The notes beneath the pieces were generated by a model that saw only the letters and a program-made list of their open reading frames with translations, had not been told where the DNA came from and made no database searches. From the NCBI GenBank assembly GCA_946186225.1, contig CAMHMK010000006.1, forward strand, positions 1 through 32,935: a stretch of 32,935 nucleotides of DNA, written 5' to 3'. Position 1 is the first letter of the stretch, and the number at the start of each line of letters is the position of its first letter. The position numbers and the translations under genes are program-made. The stretch comes from an uncultured Clostridia bacterium. Its GTDB lineage: Bacteria; Bacillota; Clostridia; Oscillospirales; Oscillospiraceae. Below are positions 23,091-31,984 of the stretch, one piece after another.

Positions 23091-24896
23091 ATGGAATACG
23101 CTTCTTTTGTTCACCGTTTGAACCCTCGGCTGGATGAGCTTAAATGGCTGTACTGCGAGCTTTACCAGAACGACCTCCGGGCTTTTGATTACTTTGTGGA
23201 CATGCTGCGCCGCAGCTACGACGACCGCAAACAGGCTCTGCGCGACCAGGATCAGCGCCGTGTGACCGACCCGGACTGGTACCGCTCGAACAAGATGCTG
23301 GGCATGATGCTCTATGTGGACAACTTTGCCGGAGACCTCAATGGCGTCCGGGCAAAGCTCCCCTATTTGAAGGAGTGCGGCATCAACTATCTCCATCTGA
23401 TGCCCCTGCTTCGGACCGTCAAGGGCCGCTCCGACGGCGGCTACGCTGTGGCGGACTTCCGCGCCGTCCAGCCGGAGCTGGGAACAATGGCCGATCTGGA
23501 ACACCTCTCCGACGACTGCAGGGAGGCCGGGATCAGCCTGGCGCTCGACTTTGTGATGAACCACACCAGCGAGGATCACACCTGGGCCAGAGCCGCCCGG
23601 GCCGGTGATCCCGTGGCACGGGCGCGGTACTTCTTCTACGACGACCGCCGGATCCCCGACGAGTATGAAAAAACCGTCCCCCAGGTCTTCCCGACCACGG
23701 CCCCTGGCAACTTCACCTGGCTTGAAGACTGCGGCCAGTGGGTGATGACCTCCTTCTATCCCTATCAGTGGGACCTCAACTACGCAAACCCGATGGTCTT
23801 CAACGACATGACCGAGAATTTGCTCTATCTGGCAAACCGCGGCATGGATGTGATCCGTCTGGACGCGATCCCCTATATCTGGAAGCAGCTCGGCACCGAC
23901 TGCCGCAACCTGCCCCAGGTCCACACCCTGTCCCGGATGCTCCGCCTGGCCTGCGAGATCGTATGCCCCGGCGTTCTGCTTTTGGGCGAGGTCGTGATGG
24001 AGCCGAAGAAGGTCGCGCCATATTTCGGCACGCCGGAAAAGCCGGAGTGCCACATGCTCTACAACGTCACCACGATGTGCTCCACCTGGAGCTGCCTGGC
24101 GACCCGCGACGTGCGGCTGCTGGGGCGGCAGATGGAACAGCTGGCGGCCCTGCCGCGATCCTGCTCCTTCCAGAACTATCTGCGATGCCACGACGACATC
24201 GGTTGGGGTCTGGACTACGCCTGGCTGCGCCAGTTCGGCATTGAGGAAGTGGCGCACAAGAAGTATCTCAACGATTGGTTCACCGGCAAGTGGCCGGGCA
24301 GCCCCGCCCGCGGTGAACTCTATAACGACGACCCGCGCCTGGGCGACGCCAGACTCTGCGGCACGACGGCCTCCCTCTGCGGGGCCGAGCTGGACGAGAA
24401 GTCCGCCGTGGACTGCGATCTGATGCTCCACGCCTGGATGCTGACCCAGAGCGGCATTCCCGTCCTCTACAGCGGGGACGAGATCGGCCAGCTCAACGAC
24501 TACGGCTACCACAACGACCCGGACCGGGCGGAGGACAGCCGCTACCTCCACCGCGGACGGTTCAACTGGGCCGACGCGGAACAGCGCAGCGACCGGAAGA
24601 CCCGGCAGGGAAAGCTCTTCTCCGGTCTGCGCCGGTTGGAAACGATCCGTGCGAAGGAGGCAGTCTTTGCCGCCGACTCGGAGTTCACCGGCTTCGACAC
24701 CGGGGACAAAGCCGTGCTCGGCGTGCGCCGCGTACGCGACGGTGCAGTATTGACTGCTCTGTTCAATTTCAGCCCGGAGCCCAAAACGGTCCACCTCGCC
24801 CCTTGCGAGGTTAGGAACCTGCGGACGAACCGACATTTGAACCTGGAAACCGTAGACCTCCCCGGGTACGGTTTTCTCTGGGCGAAGCACGTATAA
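23091..24896 (+). CDS. Amylosucrase-like GH13 sucrose-active enzyme
   Basis: A 601-aa cytoplasmic GH13 enzyme close to amylosucrase (subfamily 4), with the helical N-domain first and no signal peptide. Shared motifs include SNKMLG, YVDNFAGDL, YLHLMPL, GRSDGGYAV, WDLNYANP, RCHDDIGW, and GDARLCGTTASL. By position the nucleophile is D258, the acid/base E300 (42 residues apart, as in the Neisseria enzyme) and the third Asp D368. D115 and R484 match the salt bridge that closes the sucrose pocket. Amylosucrases build alpha-1,4-glucan from sucrose; the position matching Arg226 appears to be Pro197, so polymerisation is uncertain and a sucrose hydrolase is an alternative. AAGGAGG lies 6 bases before the ATG. 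Confidence 0.85.
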   Translation: MEYASFVHRLNPRLDELKWLYCELYQNDLRAFDYFVDMLRRSYDDRKQALRDQDQRRVTDPDWYRSNKMLGMMLYVDNFAGDLNGVRAKLPYLKECGINYLHLMPLLRTVKGRSDGGYAVADFRAVQPELGTMADLEHLSDDCREAGISLALDFVMNHTSEDHTWARAARAGDPVARARYFFYDDRRIPDEYEKTVPQVFPTTAPGNFTWLEDCGQWVMTSFYPYQWDLNYANPMVFNDMTENLLYLANRGMDVIRLDAIPYIWKQLGTDCRNLPQVHTLSRMLRLACEIVCPGVLLLGEVVMEPKKVAPYFGTPEKPECHMLYNVTTMCSTWSCLATRDVRLLGRQMEQLAALPRSCSFQNYLRCHDDIGWGLDYAWLRQFGIEEVAHKKYLNDWFTGKWPGSPARGELYNDDPRLGDARLCGTTASLCGAELDEKSAVDCDLMLHAWMLTQSGIPVLYSGDEIGQLNDYGYHNDPDRAEDSRYLHRGRFNWADAEQRSDRKTRQGKLFSGLRRLETIRAKEAVFAADSEFTGFDTGDKAVLGVRRVRDGAVLTALFNFSPEPKTVHLAPCEVRNLRTNRHLNLETVDLPGYGFLWAKHV

Positions 24897-24936
24897 CCAA
24901 CCCTTACCATATTCTCACGAAAGGCGGTGTTGACCG

Positions 24937-25923
24937 ATGACCATGAAGGAGCTGGCGAAGCTGGCGGGCGTGTCCCCCTCAGCGGTCAGCCGCTATCTCA
25001 ACGGCGGATCTCTGAGCGAGGAAAAGCGGGCCGTGATCCGGGACGCCATCCAGAAAACCGGATACGAGCCAGATATAGCCGCCCAGACCCTGCGGACCAG
25101 AACCACCGATCTGATCGGAATCGTGGTGCCGCGGCTGGATTCCGAGGCCGTATCCCGCATGGCAGCGGGGGCATTGGACGTCCTCTCCCGCGAGGGCTAC
25201 GTCTGCCAGTTTGCCGTTTCCGACATGGACCCCGAGCAGGAGCTGAATCAGCTCCGCCTGTTCCAGACCCGCTCCGTGGCCGGCGTGATCTTGATGGCAA
25301 CCGTCTGCACCCCGGAGCACGAGCGCTTCCTCCACGATCTGCCGATCCCGGCGGTGGTGGTCGGGCAGAAATTCCGAAGCGTCTGCTCGGTCTATCACGA
25401 CGACTACGGGGCTGCTTTAGAGCTGACCCGCCTGGTCCTGCGCAGGGGGCGGACCCGCCCCGTCTACATCGGCGTGACTGAGCGAGACGCCGCTGTCGGC
25501 GTTTCCCGGCGGCGCGGCGTGGAGGCCGGGCTGCGGGAATTCGGTCTGGATGCGGAAGCCCTGCCCATTGCGCTCAGCGATTTCACCCTGGAATCCGGGC
25601 GTGCAGCCATGCAGCGGCTTTTGGCGGAGCACCCGGACCTGGACGCCGTGATCTGCGCCACTGACCACATCGCATTCGGCGCGATGGACGCCCTGCGCGC
25701 CGCCGGAAGGCGGCTGCCGGAGGACGTCAGCGTGGTGGGCGTGGGCGACAGCTGGGCCTGTGACCATATCGTGCCCCACCTGACCTCGACCCACTTCTAC
25801 TTCCGCACCAGCGGCCAGGAGGCAGCGCGGATGCTGGTGGAGCTGCTTCGGTCCGACGCGCCGGTCCGCCCCATCCGCCAGACCATGCTAAACTACACGA
25901 TCCAATACCGAGACTCGATTTAA
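24937..25923 (+). CDS. scrR: LacI-family transcriptional regulator of the sucrose operon
   Basis: A 328-aa repressor. The N-terminal helix-turn-helix (MKELAKLAGVSPSAVSRYLN) and hinge (IAAQTLRTRTT) are typical of LacI/GalR. The rest is a periplasmic-binding-protein-like sugar-sensing domain, with FGAMDALRAAGRRLPEDVSV and a C-terminal region of normal length. It sits inside the sucrose operon, so it should regulate its own synthesis. The matched operators at 21881 and 22094 are its probable targets. AAGGCGG lies 9 bases before the ATG. The effector, likely sucrose-6-phosphate or fructose, is inferred. Confidence 0.9.
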   Translation: MTMKELAKLAGVSPSAVSRYLNGGSLSEEKRAVIRDAIQKTGYEPDIAAQTLRTRTTDLIGIVVPRLDSEAVSRMAAGALDVLSREGYVCQFAVSDMDPEQELNQLRLFQTRSVAGVILMATVCTPEHERFLHDLPIPAVVVGQKFRSVCSVYHDDYGAALELTRLVLRRGRTRPVYIGVTERDAAVGVSRRRGVEAGLREFGLDAEALPIALSDFTLESGRAAMQRLLAEHPDLDAVICATDHIAFGAMDALRAAGRRLPEDVSVVGVGDSWACDHIVPHLTSTHFYFRTSGQEAARMLVELLRSDAPVRPIRQTMLNYTIQYRDSI

Positions 25924-25936
25924 GGAGGTCGAACCC

Positions 25937-27394
25937 ATGCGAGAATGGACCCGCGAGGAGCGCTACCGCGTTCTGCAAAGCCCGGAGGAGATCCGCGACC
26001 TGTATGACCGGATCCGGGGCTCCGTCTACCGGCAGACTTACCACGTTCAGCCGATCACCGGCCTTTCCAGCGACCCCAACGGCTTCGCCCTGCATCAGGG
26101 CGTCTGGCACCTCTGCTATCAATGGTGCCCTTGGGGCGCGGTACACGGTCTGAAATACTGGTACCACGTGACCAGTCCGGACCTGCTGCACTGGAATAAC
26201 GAGGGCATCGGACTGGCTCCCGACCGCGACTATGACAACAAGGGCGCCCACTCCGGTTCTGCGATCTCCGTGGGCGACAAGCTCTATTTCTTCTACACCG
26301 GCAACCACCGCGACGAGAACTGGGTCCGGACGCCCTGGACCTGCGCTGCCTATTTGGACGAGGATGGCAAGCTGCGGAAGCTTCCCGAGCCTCTGTTTGG
26401 GCCGCGGAGCGACTACTCCGAGCATCAGCGCGACCCGAAGATCGTCTGGAACGCCGAGAAGCAGAAGTATTATATTCTGATCGGCGCGCAGACGCTGGAC
26501 AAGCGCGGCTGCGTTCAGATCTACGAATCCGAACAGCCCCTCACCGGCTGGCGCTTCGCCGGGCAGCTCAGGGTCCCCGGCTTCGAGCACTTTGGCGGGA
26601 TGTGGGAATGCCCTTATATTGTGAATATTTCCGGGAAGGACGTGCTGATCTTCTCCCCACAGTACACGACCCTGCCGATGCGCGGAAACAGCACGAACCA
26701 CAACGTCTATCTGATCGGCACGATGGACTATGACAGTCTGACCTTCACGCCGGACGGCTCCTACGACTATCTGGACTGGGGCTTCGACTTCTACGCCGCC
26801 CAGGGCGCGGCCAACGTGGACGACCCTGACAAGGCCGTGCTGATCGGCTGGATCGGTCTGCCCGACAACCACTATCCCACCGCCGAGGAGGATTGGGAGG
26901 GCTCGATGAGCCTGCCCCGCGAGCTTCGCATCCGGGACGGAAGGCTGATCCAGACCCCGATCTCCGGGATCGAGACCCTGCGCGGCGCTGCGCTCCCCCC
27001 GAACGGGACTCTGCCCCGTGCCTGTGAGCTGGAGATTGCAGTCCCGACAGGCAATTTCGACCTGAACCTCTGCACCCGGGCCGACGGCTCCGGCGGCCTG
27101 CGCCTGCACTACGATGCGCTTGCGGGGCTCTGCACCCTGGACCGCTCCGGGATGGACCTGCGCTTCAACGAGAACGTGTTTGAGCAGTTGGATGTGAAGC
27201 TGGAACGCCCGCTCCGCAGTCTCCGCGTCTTCCTGGACCACAGCTCCGCCGAGCTCTTCTTCAACGACGGCGAGCGGACCTTTACGACCCACCTCTATCC
27301 CACCGAGCGCGAGCTGAACTACACCGTCAGCGACGGCGCAAAGCTGCGCATTTGGGAGATGAACCGCTCTGTGACGGATGAATTCGCAGTATAA
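25937..27394 (+). CDS. GH32 sucrose-6-phosphate hydrolase (beta-fructosidase), paralogue 1
   Basis: A 485-aa glycoside hydrolase family 32 enzyme, cytoplasmic, cutting the fructose from sucrose-6-phosphate or short fructans. The nucleophile is D46 in GLSSDPNG, where most relatives have an Asn just before Asp. The transition-state residues are in RDPK (165-168) and the acid/base E224 in WECP. A C-terminal beta-sandwich (VFLDHSSAELFFNDGE) completes the fold. It shares only moderate similarity with the second GH32 gene, so the two probably differ in substrate. It lies 13 bases after the regulator stop; GGAGG is in the gap. Confidence 0.88.
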   Translation: MREWTREERYRVLQSPEEIRDLYDRIRGSVYRQTYHVQPITGLSSDPNGFALHQGVWHLCYQWCPWGAVHGLKYWYHVTSPDLLHWNNEGIGLAPDRDYDNKGAHSGSAISVGDKLYFFYTGNHRDENWVRTPWTCAAYLDEDGKLRKLPEPLFGPRSDYSEHQRDPKIVWNAEKQKYYILIGAQTLDKRGCVQIYESEQPLTGWRFAGQLRVPGFEHFGGMWECPYIVNISGKDVLIFSPQYTTLPMRGNSTNHNVYLIGTMDYDSLTFTPDGSYDYLDWGFDFYAAQGAANVDDPDKAVLIGWIGLPDNHYPTAEEDWEGSMSLPRELRIRDGRLIQTPISGIETLRGAALPPNGTLPRACELEIAVPTGNFDLNLCTRADGSGGLRLHYDALAGLCTLDRSGMDLRFNENVFEQLDVKLERPLRSLRVFLDHSSAELFFNDGERTFTTHLYPTERELNYTVSDGAKLRIWEMNRSVTDEFAV

Positions 27395-27408
27395 GTGAGG
27401 TTTCCGAT

Positions 27409-28182
27409 ATGAAAGTATTTGCCAGTGATTTTGACGGTACCCTGTATTTCTACAAGGGCGCGACGGAGGCCGAGCGTCTGCCGCCGGTCAGCGTAGAGAT
27501 GATCCGCCGCTACCAGGCCGCGGGTCACCTGTTCGGCCTTTGCACCGGCCGCCAGGTGGGCGGTCTGACCCCCTTCATCGGCGGGATCCTCGCGCCGGAT
27601 TTCTACATCACCTCCAGCGGCGCGAACATCGTGGACCGGGAGCTGAAGCCTATTTTGAAGCGCGGCGTGGACCGCGGCGTGGCGGACGCGCTGATCCGTG
27701 CGTATCATCCGAAGGGCTACCGTATGACTCTGGACATCGAGGGCGATATCTGCGTCTTTTCCAAGATGGACTACCCCGGCTTCTACTACGTGATCTCCGG
27801 CGTGGACGATGCGCCGGAAGGGCTGATCCATCAGGTCAGCATCCACACCGAGAGTCTGGACGACGCGGCAGCCATCGTGGCGACCGTAAACGAGCGCTTC
27901 GGCGATCGGGTCCAGGCCTTCCAGAACGTGGTTGAGGTCGATATCGCGCCCCGCGGCTGCTCCAAGGGAAAGGGTGTGGCCTATCTGCGCGACTACATGA
28001 AGCAGCACTGGGGCGAGGTCAGGCTCTACGGCATCGGCGATTCGATGAACGATCTGCCCCTGCTGGAGGCCGCCGACGTCTCCTACACCTTCCCCTACGC
28101 GCCCGAGATCGTACAGAAGCGAGCCACGAAGGTCGTTCCGACCATCGTGGACGCCCTGCTCGACAGCATGAATGACGACTGA
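27409..28182 (+). CDS. HAD-superfamily phosphatase, Cof-type (IIB)
   Basis: A 257-aa HAD phosphatase. Motif I is FASDFDGTL with D7 and D9; motif IV is GIGDSMNDLPLL with D211 and D215. The Lys motif (GCSKGKGV) is near 185. The subfamily IIB cap lies between. Members remove phosphate from sugar phosphates and other small metabolites. Here the gene is between two sucrose-cleaving genes with gaps of 12-14 bases, so the substrate may be sucrose-6-phosphate, fructose phosphate or glucose-6-phosphate. That is inference from context only. GAGG lies seven to eight bases before the ATG. Confidence 0.85.
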   Translation: MKVFASDFDGTLYFYKGATEAERLPPVSVEMIRRYQAAGHLFGLCTGRQVGGLTPFIGGILAPDFYITSSGANIVDRELKPILKRGVDRGVADALIRAYHPKGYRMTLDIEGDICVFSKMDYPGFYYVISGVDDAPEGLIHQVSIHTESLDDAAAIVATVNERFGDRVQAFQNVVEVDIAPRGCSKGKGVAYLRDYMKQHWGEVRLYGIGDSMNDLPLLEAADVSYTFPYAPEIVQKRATKVVPTIVDALLDSMNDD

Positions 28183-28194
28183 AGGCAGGACACC

Positions 28195-29694
28195 ATGGAC
28201 GAACTGAACACGCTCAGCCGCGCCATGCTGGATGCGCGGCACTATGAAACCAACCAAAGCGCCTTTATCATGCCCGAGGACCGGCCGGCCTTCCACCTCT
28301 CCCCCCTCGTGGGCTGGATGAACGACCCGAACGGCTTTTCCTTCTACAACGGGCAGTACCATATGTTCTATCAGTACCACCCTTATGACTCCCACTGGGG
28401 GCCGATGCACTGGGGCCATGCGGTCAGCCGGGATCTCTTGCACTGGGAATACCTCCCGGCCGCCCTGGCTCCGGACATGCCCTACGACTACGGCGGATGC
28501 TTTTCCGGCACCGCCCTGACCATGCCCGACGGGCGGCACGCACTGATGTACACCGGCGTGGCCGACAAGATCACCCGCCACGGCGGGCGGCAGCAGGTGC
28601 AGACCCAGAACCTTGCCTTCGGCAACGGTCTGAACTATGTGAAGTTCCCGGGCAACCCGGTCATCACCGCCCAGGACCTGCCGGCCGGCGCAAGCGACGA
28701 GCACTTCCGCGACCCCAAGCTCTGGCAGGAGGCGGACGGCCGCTACCGCTGCATCGTTGCCAGCCGGGATCGGGAGGGCGGTGGTCAGATTCTGCTCTAT
28801 GAGAGCAAGGACCTGGTCTCCTGGCGTCTGGTACGCAAGGTGGCGGAAAACCAAAACCGCTTCGGTCTGATGTGGGAGTGCCCCGATCTGTTCCGTCTGG
28901 ACGGGCAGGACGTCCTGCTCATCTCGGCGCAGGACATGCTTCCCCAAGGCTTCGAGTACCACAACGGCGACGGCGTTCTCTGTCTGATCGGAGACTACGA
29001 CTCGGAGACCGGCGAATTCCGCGAGCGGGCCAATCAGGCGGTGGACTACGGCATCGACTTCTATGCCCCGCAGACGATCCTGACCCCGGACGGACGGCGG
29101 GTCATGATCGGCTGGCTGATGAATTGGGACACCTGCAACCAGCACTACCGCAATTATCCCTGGTTCGGCCAGACAAGCCTGCCGCGCGAGCTGTTCTTCC
29201 GCAACGGCGTCCTCTGCCAGCGCCCGGTGCGCGAGCTTGAACAGCTCCGGGCCGACCGTATCTGCTATGAGAACGTGGAGATCCGAGGCGAGCAGATCTC
29301 CCTGCCCGGCGTGGACGGACGGCAGCTCGATCTGGAGCTGGAGGTCAGCCCCCTGGACGGGCTCTACCAACGCTTCTCGGTCTGGTTTGCGCAGGACGAC
29401 CGGTTCCACACCGGCGTCAGCTTCCGCCCCCACGAATCCGTATTGAAAATCGACCGCAAGTTCTCCGGCTCCCGCCGCGCCATCATCCACCAGCGCCGCG
29501 CGAAGGTCGCCCACGAGAACGGGGCGATCCGCCTGCGACTGATCCTGGACCGGTTCAGCGCGGAGGTCTTTGTGAACGACGGCGAAAAGGTGATGTCCCT
29601 GGCTGTGGACACGCCGGTCACCGCCGACCGCATTTCCTTCTTTGCGGACGGAGCCGTCCGCATCAACGTCAAAGCCAGCCATCTTACCAAGTAG
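28195..29694 (+). CDS. scrB: GH32 sucrose-6-phosphate hydrolase, paralogue 2
   Basis: A 499-aa GH32 enzyme with canonical motifs: nucleophile D44 in WMNDPNG (41-47), R172-D173-P174, and acid/base E228 in WECP. FSGTAL and the C-terminal VFVNDGE sandwich are present. No signal peptide, so it acts inside the cell on sucrose-6-phosphate delivered by the PTS, giving glucose-6-phosphate and fructose for ScrK. This is the better match to textbook ScrB of the two GH32 genes. The ribosome site (GCAGGA) is weaker than its neighbours'. The PTS gene follows after 46 bases. Confidence 0.9.
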   Translation: MDELNTLSRAMLDARHYETNQSAFIMPEDRPAFHLSPLVGWMNDPNGFSFYNGQYHMFYQYHPYDSHWGPMHWGHAVSRDLLHWEYLPAALAPDMPYDYGGCFSGTALTMPDGRHALMYTGVADKITRHGGRQQVQTQNLAFGNGLNYVKFPGNPVITAQDLPAGASDEHFRDPKLWQEADGRYRCIVASRDREGGGQILLYESKDLVSWRLVRKVAENQNRFGLMWECPDLFRLDGQDVLLISAQDMLPQGFEYHNGDGVLCLIGDYDSETGEFRERANQAVDYGIDFYAPQTILTPDGRRVMIGWLMNWDTCNQHYRNYPWFGQTSLPRELFFRNGVLCQRPVRELEQLRADRICYENVEIRGEQISLPGVDGRQLDLELEVSPLDGLYQRFSVWFAQDDRFHTGVSFRPHESVLKIDRKFSGSRRAIIHQRRAKVAHENGAIRLRLILDRFSAEVFVNDGEKVMSLAVDTPVTADRISFFADGAVRINVKASHLTK

Positions 29695-29720
29695 TTTTCA
29701 GCTTCGGCTGAGAATATAAT
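29695..29720 (+). promoter_or_regulatory. Hairpin and possible internal -10 before the sucrose PTS gene
   Basis: An 8-bp stem with one G-U pair and a TTCG tetraloop (29695-29714) is directly followed by TATAAT at 29715-29720. No good -35 is present at 16-18 bp. It may be an mRNA-stabilising hairpin or a weak internal promoter. Confidence 0.45.
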
Positions 29721-29740
29721 ACGAAAAGGAGAGTTCTGAA

Positions 29741-31822
29741 ATGGCACTCAACTACCGCAAATGCGCGGAAGAGATCTTTGCCAACTTAGGCGGCAAAGAG
29801 AACATCATCAGCGCAGCCCATTGTGCCACCCGCCTCCGCCTGGTCATCGCCGACAACAGCAAGGTGAATTCCAAGGCCCTGGAGGACGTGGAAGGCGTCA
29901 AGGGCATGTTCGAATCCAACGGTCAGCTCCAGCTGATCATCGGCACCGGAACCGTCAACAAGGTGTATGACGAGTTCCTGGCTGTCACCGGTCTCACCGC
30001 GGCCAGCAAGGCGGACGTCAAGGCCGCCGCGGCCTCCAAGATGCCCTGGTGGAAGAAGATCCTGAAGACCCCCGGCGACATCTTCGTTCCCATCCTCCCC
30101 GCCATCGTGGCCTCCGGCCTGATGATGGGTCTCGTCGAAGCCCTCGGCAAGGCCATCCCCAGCTTCGCCGGTACCGGCTGGTATTCCTTCCTGGATATGG
30201 CCGCCAACACCGCCTTTGCCCTGCTGCCCGTACTGGTCGCCATCTCCGCGGCCCGCGTCTTCGGCGGCAACATCTTCCTCGGCGCTGTCATCGGCATTAT
30301 GATGGTGCACCCGGCTCTGCTCAACGCCTGGAACGCAGGCTCCGTGCAGAACGTTGCCACAACCTTCGGCAAAGCCCTTCCCTTTGACGCGGTAAAGAAT
30401 GCGCTTGCGGCATTGGATCCCAAGGTCTCAGCGCTGATCCCCGCAGAATTGTCAAGTTACCTGAATAACTTGATTTCCAGCGGCCAGAACGTCAGCGCTT
30501 CCGTGATCAACGCTCTGCCCGGCGAGGCTGCCGGAGCGATCTGGGGTTCCCTGAACACCGCGCTGTCGGTCGCCGACATCGGCGGCATCCCCAAGTGGCT
30601 GCTCTTCGGCTCCGTCGGCATCACCCAGGTTGGTTATCAGGGCCACGTGATTCCCGTGATCCTGTCCGTCCTTCTGATGTCCAAGGTCGAGAAGCTCCTG
30701 CACAAGACCGTTCCCGAGATGATCGACCTCTTCGTGACCCCGCTGGTCACTGTCCTGGTCACCGCCTTTGCCACCTTCCTGGTCATCGGGCCCATCTTCT
30801 CCGTCCTGGAAAACTGGGTGCTGGCCGGAGCCACCTGGCTGGTCACCAAGACCGGCGGTATCGGCGCGCTGCTGATGGGCGCCCTGTACCCGCTGACTGT
30901 CGTTATGGGCCTGCACCATATGTACAACGTCATTGAGGCCGGCATGCTGGCCGTCGAGGGCGGCAAGAACATCTGGATGCCCATCGCCTCCTCCGCCAAC
31001 TTCGCGCAGTTCGGCGCCTGCCTTGCCGTCTTCTTCATTGCCAAGAACCGCAAGACCAAGTCCGTCGCCCTGCCCGCCTCCCTGTCCGCCTCTCTGGGCA
31101 TCACCGAGCCCGCGATCTTCGGTATCAACTTCCGCTTCATGAAGCCCTTCATCGCGGCTGTCATCGGCGGCGCAGTGGCTTCTCTGTTCGGCGCCCTCGT
31201 GGGCATCGGCGCGACTGCTTACGGCGTCACCGGCATCCCCGGCCTGCTGATCGTTGACAACATCCCGATGTACGCGATCCAGATGCTCATCGCCTGCGGC
31301 CTGGCCTTCTTCCTGACCTTCGTGCTCTGGAAGGAAGACAAGCCCAAGGAAGAAAAGGCTGCTCCCGCGCCCGCTGAGATCAAAGTCCCCACGACCTCCG
31401 TCATCCGCTGCGCGGCCGGCACCGCCCTCCAGCCCGTGGCCGGCAAGGTCATCCCGATGGAAGAGATTCCCGACGAGACCTTTGCCTCCGGCGTTCTGGG
31501 CGAGGGCGTCGGCGTCGTCCCCACGGCCGGCGTCGTGGTCGCTCCGTTCGACGGCGAGGTGACCTCCGTGTTTGACACCAAGCACGCAATCACCCTGGAA
31601 GCCAACGGCATGGAGCTTTTGATCCACGTCGGCATCAACACCGTCAGCATGAACGGCGAGGGCTTCACCGCTCTGGTCCAGGACGGCGACAAGGTCAAGG
31701 CCGGTCAGCCCCTGCTGAACTTTGACGTCAGCAAGATCAAGGCTGCAGGCTGCAACGACACCGTTGTCGTCATGCTCACCAACGCCGAGGATCTGGACGG
31801 CGTGGAGTGCGGCGCGAAGTAA
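29741..31822 (+). CDS. scrA: Sucrose-specific PTS permease, EIIBCA
   Basis: A 693-aa membrane permease that imports sucrose and phosphorylates it to sucrose-6-phosphate. The EIIB domain comes first, with phospho-Cys C28 in SAAHCATRLR. EIIC spans about 100-510 with roughly ten hydrophobic helices, including MGLHHMYNVIEAG and GITEPAIFG, typical of the sucrose/beta-glucoside group. A charged Ala/Pro linker (about 515-545) leads to a glucose-type EIIA domain with H615 and the phospho-accepting H629 in LLIHVGINTV; their spacing is 14, one shorter than in Crr. AAGGAG precedes the ATG. It is the last gene of the operon. Trehalose is a less likely substrate given its neighbours. Confidence 0.93.
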   Translation: MALNYRKCAEEIFANLGGKENIISAAHCATRLRLVIADNSKVNSKALEDVEGVKGMFESNGQLQLIIGTGTVNKVYDEFLAVTGLTAASKADVKAAAASKMPWWKKILKTPGDIFVPILPAIVASGLMMGLVEALGKAIPSFAGTGWYSFLDMAANTAFALLPVLVAISAARVFGGNIFLGAVIGIMMVHPALLNAWNAGSVQNVATTFGKALPFDAVKNALAALDPKVSALIPAELSSYLNNLISSGQNVSASVINALPGEAAGAIWGSLNTALSVADIGGIPKWLLFGSVGITQVGYQGHVIPVILSVLLMSKVEKLLHKTVPEMIDLFVTPLVTVLVTAFATFLVIGPIFSVLENWVLAGATWLVTKTGGIGALLMGALYPLTVVMGLHHMYNVIEAGMLAVEGGKNIWMPIASSANFAQFGACLAVFFIAKNRKTKSVALPASLSASLGITEPAIFGINFRFMKPFIAAVIGGAVASLFGALVGIGATAYGVTGIPGLLIVDNIPMYAIQMLIACGLAFFLTFVLWKEDKPKEEKAAPAPAEIKVPTTSVIRCAAGTALQPVAGKVIPMEEIPDETFASGVLGEGVGVVPTAGVVVAPFDGEVTSVFDTKHAITLEANGMELLIHVGINTVSMNGEGFTALVQDGDKVKAGQPLLNFDVSKIKAAGCNDTVVVMLTNAEDLDGVECGAK

Positions 31823-31844
31823 GTCGTTTTCCCATTACATCCCA

Positions 31845-31883
31845 CCGGCGGAGCCGCACGGCTCCGCCGGATTTTTGCGTTTT
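31845..31883 (+). terminator. Rho-independent terminator of the sucrose operon
   Basis: A 12-bp GC-rich stem (31845-31856 with 31859-31870) has a CA spacer as minimal loop, and is followed by ATTTTTGCGTTTT. It starts 22 bases after the scrA stop. Confidence 0.92.
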
Positions 31884-31984
31884 AAAAACCTTCCATGCTT
31901 AAGCTTACTATAAGGTTCGCCCGCTACAATCACGCCAGAACAAACGAACCGGCAGGGTTCCGAATTCTCTTGGAGGTGATTTCG

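Noticed and set aside
22860..24890. 676-codon minus-strand open frame
   Set aside because: Antisense of scrK's end and the GH13 gene; the sense strand has all catalytic residues and a good ribosome site.
27319..29682. 787-codon minus-strand open frame
   Set aside because: Antisense of the HAD and second GH32 genes. Long stop-free antisense frames are expected from the strong G/C third-position bias here.
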